This document shows, piece by piece, positions 61,364 through 64,000 of a stretch of DNA of 64,000 bases. Below the pieces are notes generated by a model that was given only the letters and a program-made list of their open reading frames with translations, had not been told where the DNA came from and made no database searches. The first letter of the stretch is position 1, and each line of letters starts with the position of its first letter. Source of the stretch: CAZRCZ01 sp964598765 (GTDB lineage Bacteria; Sumerlaeota; Sumerlaeia; MVZB01; JAJFLK01); NCBI GenBank assembly GCA_964598765.1, contig CAZRCZ010000019.1, forward strand, positions 41,967 through 105,966. Reading direction: 5' to 3'. The translations under genes and the position numbers were made by a program.

Positions 61364-62647
61364 TCAACCCGCAAGCGCGCGACGGACTGCGGATTGGACC
61401 GACTGGAAATCGTGGCTTTTCTCGAGAATCAGTTTTCCCGTTTTATCAAAGACCCAAACCGATGGTATGCTTTGGATTTCGTATTGCTCCGCGATGGGAG
61501 TGTTCCACTCCTTGATGTTGATTTTACGGAGATAAACACTCGGATTGGATTCGGCCATCTGCTCCAAGCGCGGCGCGATCTCACGACAGGGACCGCACCA
61601 ATCGGCGTAAAAATCGAAAACCGTCACGCCGCCCCGGACCAAATGATCCTCCAAATCGGCTTTCTCGCCATTGGCGACGACCGTCTCGACGGCGGATTCC
61701 CTGCGCGCAAGTTGCTCCGGTTCCTCTGCCGCCGGAGGTTTGACTTGCTTCTTCGCCTGTGGACCACTCTGGATCGGAACCTCCGCTTTTGCCTCGTCCT
61801 GAGCCACTCTCTTCGCCGATTCCGCGTCGCCGTCATTCGCCGCCGATTCCCGGGCGCGAACCGTGATGTCGGCCACGAATTCACCCAAGTCCTTGTCGCT
61901 CAGCGACAGCGACTGCTTGCGCGGAGCGGCGGAAGCGCTCTTCTTCTCAAAGCCGTATCGGACCAGCTTTAGTCCCTCGTCATTCAGCAAACCGACTCCT
62001 TCGGCGTAAAGTTTGTATTCCTTTTCCCCTTTTTCGAGCGGCGTGGTTTCCTCGACTTTCAGGCACTTCTCGAATTTTCCGGCGGGAACCTCGACCTTTT
62101 CCGAAAGGCTTTTAATCTCGGCACGGTCCATCGCCCGCTTGGGATCGCGCTCCTGATAAAATTTCAGACCGACCGTCGGTTTGGCGGGCATCATCATGCC
62201 GTAGGTAGCCCCGTCCACGCCCGAAAGCCATGAATCGGACGCCTTGCCTGCAACCGGCTTGCCGTCCTTGTATTTGGTGGTTTCCTCGCCGAAATAGTAA
62301 ACATTGCCGGTTTTCTTGCTGATCGCAAAAAAGTTGAGCGAGACTTCGACCGGCTTCCCTTCCTTGCTTTCCCGCTCCTCCACGGCGCGTGTTTCCACGC
62401 CGTCAATTTTCCGGGTTTGATCCAAAACGGTGATGATCAGTTGGGCATTCTTCCCCTCGTCTTTCCCCTCCAGCGTCAGGACGTAATTCGGTTCAAGGAT
62501 GAAATAGGGATTTCGCCCCGTCGGACCTAGATCGGCCTTGTCCTCGTTGAACGTCTCCTGCCATTCGCCTGCAATTCCCCTAATCGAAAAAGCGAAGATG
62601 CCCGCGATGAACGGAACGAACGTGGTGATTTGCTTGAGTCGTCTCAT
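61364..62647 (-). CDS. Exported protein with a C-terminal thioredoxin domain
   Basis: 427 residues from ATG 62647 (AGGAGGA nine bases upstream). Signal ITTFVPFIAGIFAFSIRGIA. Residues about 25-230 form a beta-rich domain without a known name (YFILEPNYVLTLEGKDEGKN, AEIKSLSEKVEVPAGKFEKC). A charged linker follows, rich in Ala, Glu and Lys, then a thioredoxin fold at about 325-427 with FDFYADWCGPCREIAPRLEQ and SIPSVWVFDKTGKLIL (cis-Pro). Likely a periplasmic thiol-disulfide oxidoreductase, possibly serving the many heme c proteins encoded nearby (inference). Confidence 0.82.
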   Translation of the reverse strand: MRRLKQITTFVPFIAGIFAFSIRGIAGEWQETFNEDKADLGPTGRNPYFILEPNYVLTLEGKDEGKNAQLIITVLDQTRKIDGVETRAVEERESKEGKPVEVSLNFFAISKKTGNVYYFGEETTKYKDGKPVAGKASDSWLSGVDGATYGMMMPAKPTVGLKFYQERDPKRAMDRAEIKSLSEKVEVPAGKFEKCLKVEETTPLEKGEKEYKLYAEGVGLLNDEGLKLVRYGFEKKSASAAPRKQSLSLSDKDLGEFVADITVRARESAANDGDAESAKRVAQDEAKAEVPIQSGPQAKKQVKPPAAEEPEQLARRESAVETVVANGEKADLEDHLVRGGVTVFDFYADWCGPCREIAPRLEQMAESNPSVYLRKINIKEWNTPIAEQYEIQSIPSVWVFDKTGKLILEKSHDFQSVQSAVRRALAG

Positions 62648-62759
62648 GGGTGAATCCTCCTTGGATTGCGGATAGCGGGGAGCGCCCAACGCCTCCCCGG
62701 GGACAAGGAAATGCTAGGGAAAAATTGACGCCGGGATCAAGATAAATCGCGCCCCAAAA

Positions 62760-62802
62760 GAAACGGGGCGGCTTGATCTTTGGGATCGGGCCGCCCCGTT
62801 GT
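62760..62802 (-). terminator. Intrinsic terminator of the repeat-protein gene
   Basis: AACGGGGCGGC (62762-62772) pairs with GCCGCCCCGTT (62790-62800), an 11-bp perfect stem. On the minus strand it is followed by TCTTTT. It lies 27 bp after the repeat-protein stop. Confidence 0.85.
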
Positions 62803-62828
62803 TGTCGTCGTTTAGTCGTTTTTATCTA

Positions 62829-64000
62829 CTATTCGTAGATCTCCCAATCGCGCGTCGCGTTCGGCGTCGGCGTGGCCGTGTCGGTCGGCGTCGAGCTGAC
62901 CGTCGCGGAGCGCGTCGCCGTCGGCGTGATCGTGCCGGAGCCGGTTACCGTCGCCGTGCGCGTGGCCGTCGGCGTGCCGGAGGCCGTCCGCGTGGGCGAA
63001 GCAGTCGCCGAGCTGGTCGCGGTCACCGTGGACGACCGGGTGGCCGTCACGGTCGAGGACCGCGTCGCCGTCACCGAGGCCGTCCGCGTTGGGCTAAGCG
63101 TCGCCGTCCGCGTCGGACTAAGCGTCGCCGTGCGGGTCGCCGTGCGCGTCGAGGAGCGGGTCGGAGACGGAGTGATCGTCCCGGTTCCCGTCACCGTCGC
63201 CGTGCGCGTGGCCGTCGCCGTTTGCGAAGCCGTGCGCGTCGGAGACAAGGTCGCCGTGCGCGTGGGCGTCAGCGTCGAGGACCGCGTCGGACTCAACGTC
63301 GCCGTCCGCGTCGGGCTAAGCGTCGCCGTTCGCGTCGGAGTGTTGGTCACCGAAGCCGTGCGCGTCGGGCTAAGCGTCGCCGTCCGCGTCGGGCTTAATG
63401 TCGCCGTGCGCGTGGCCGTCACCGTGGACGAACGGGTTGCCGTAAGGCTGGCCGTCCGCGTCGGAGACAAGGTCGCCGTGCGCGTCGGACTCAACGTCGC
63501 CGTCCGCGTGGGCGTCCGCGTCGAGGAGCGGGTCGGAGACGGAGTGACCGTTCCGGTTCCCGTCACCGTCGCCGTGCGCGTGGCCGTCGCCGTTTGCGAA
63601 GCCGTGCGCGTCGGAGACAAGGTCGCCGTGCGCGTGGGCGTCAGCGTCGAGGACCGCGTCGGACTCAACGTCGCCGTCCGCGTCGGAGACAGGGTCGCCG
63701 TCCGCGTCGGAGACAGGGTCGCCGTCCGCGTCGGACTCAGCGTCGCCGTCCGCGTGGGCGTCAGGGTCACTGAAGCCGTCCGCGTGGGCGAGAGCGTCGC
63801 CGTGCGAGTCGGAGACAAGGTCGCCGTCCGCGTCGGCGTTCGCGTCGAAGACCGCGTCGGACTCAACGTTGCCGTCCGCGTCGGGCTTAACGTCGCCGTC
63901 CGCGTCGGGCTTAACGTCGCCGTCCGCGTCGGAGAGAGCGTCGAAGACCGCGTCGCCGTCACCGAGGCCGTCCGCGTCGGACTCAACGTCGCCGTCCGCG
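62829..64000 (-). CDS. Low-complexity Thr/Pro/Arg/Ser octapeptide-repeat protein (C-terminal part, cut by window edge)
   Basis: At least 390 residues, open at the window edge. Built of LSPTRTAT octapeptides and variants (LSPTRSST, RTPTRTAT, VTNTPTRTAT). The last about 80 residues grade into GTPTATRTATVTGSGTITPT and DTATPTPNATRDWEIYE. A higher-order unit recurs with a 372-bp offset (63151 and 63523). The composition suggests an extracellular, possibly glycosylated stalk or linker of a surface protein whose N-terminal domain is outside the window. In-frame and without a stop over at least 1.1 kb. Confidence 0.7.
   Translation of the reverse strand, partial: RTATLSPTRTASVTATRSSTLSPTRTATLSPTRTATLSPTRTATLSPTRSSTRTPTRTATLSPTRTATLSPTRTASVTLTPTRTATLSPTRTATLSPTRTATLSPTRTATLSPTRSSTLTPTRTATLSPTRTASQTATATRTATVTGTGTVTPSPTRSSTRTPTRTATLSPTRTATLSPTRTASLTATRSSTVTATRTATLSPTRTATLSPTRTASVTNTPTRTATLSPTRTATLSPTRSSTLTPTRTATLSPTRTASQTATATRTATVTGTGTITPSPTRSSTRTATRTATLSPTRTATLSPTRTASVTATRSSTVTATRSSTVTATSSATASPTRTASGTPTATRTATVTGSGTITPTATRSATVSSTPTDTATPTPNATRDWEIYE
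62869..64000. repeat. 24-bp tandem repeat array
   Basis: Units such as GTCGGACTCAACGTCGCC followed by GTCCGC repeat with a 24-bp period to the window edge. Synonymous differences between units show that the peptide, not the DNA, is being kept. Confidence 0.8.

Noticed and set aside
62799..63398. Arg/Gly-rich plus-strand frame over the 24-bp repeat
   Set aside because: Reverse reading of the low-complexity repeat; the minus strand frame is continuous to the window edge and ends in a terminator.
1..64000. tRNA, rRNA, CRISPR, integrase or transposase genes
   Set aside because: None recognised on either strand; no GGTTCGA-type tRNA arm in a suitable context and no recombinase motifs.

Overview
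The window is moderately GC-rich, densely coding bacterial chromosome with no phage, plasmid, CRISPR array or rRNA/tRNA gene that I can see. It carries single-copy housekeeping genes: rplI, glyQS, tpx, fabD, rimO, fabG, rplS, mgtE. It also carries families typical of Planctomycetes/Verrucomicrobia, Acidobacteria and deep-branching relatives such as Sumerlaeota or Hydrogenedentota: PSCyt1-DUF1549-DUF1553, DUF1080, heme-copper monooxygenase-like fusions, bare pseudopilins and short dispersed repeats. I cannot fix the phylum from sequence alone.

Layout. 0-3 kb: end of a glycosyltransferase, then a c-di-AMP (ydaO-type) riboswitch that reads into a KimA-like K+ transporter. 3-10 kb: a 14-blade WD40 lipoprotein, a pseudopilin with a recognisable promoter and terminator, a GT-C membrane glycosyltransferase and an MFS transporter. 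10-18 kb: rplI, glyQS, tpx, a crotonyl-CoA carboxylase/reductase, a frameshifted cysA remnant, and two tandem secretin-like genes sharing about 1.1 kb of apparently identical DNA. 18-33 kb: fabD, a strongly structured RNA ending in a terminator, a YncE/phosphoesterase fusion, three heme-copper monooxygenase-like genes around a beta-helix protein, and a lone [NiFe]-hydrogenase large subunit coupled to hypF. 33-53 kb: a giant planctomycete-type cytochrome, rimO-fabG-rplS, exported sugar-related proteins (TIM barrel, alpha-toroid, VOC, DUF1080), mgtE, an antitoxin/TPR pair, a phosphodiesterase and a GlpQ-like protein. 53-64 kb: a DUF4143 ATPase, two more heme-copper genes flanking a methyltransferase, a broken mazF next to mazE, a truncated nucleotidyltransferase, transport genes, a thioredoxin-domain protein and the end of a low-complexity repeat protein.

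Two themes stand out. First, five genes encode the same architecture: a signal peptide, one c-type heme site (CxxCH), then a region with the copper-ligand pattern of peptidylglycine/dopamine monooxygenases (HH, HYH or HY, HMH, EM). In these the heme could take the place of ascorbate as electron donor (inference). Second, the chromosome is seeded with several families of short repeats, usually as facing inverted pairs 50-200 bp apart, and in several exported proteins the signal peptide or N-terminus is itself encoded by a repeat arm.

Cell biology suggested: a Gram-negative-type envelope (secretins, lipoproteins, pseudopilin), heavy export of heme- and metal-binding proteins, c-di-AMP control of potassium, type II fatty acid synthesis, and the potential for NAD(P)-linked hydrogenase activity if the missing subunits lie elsewhere.
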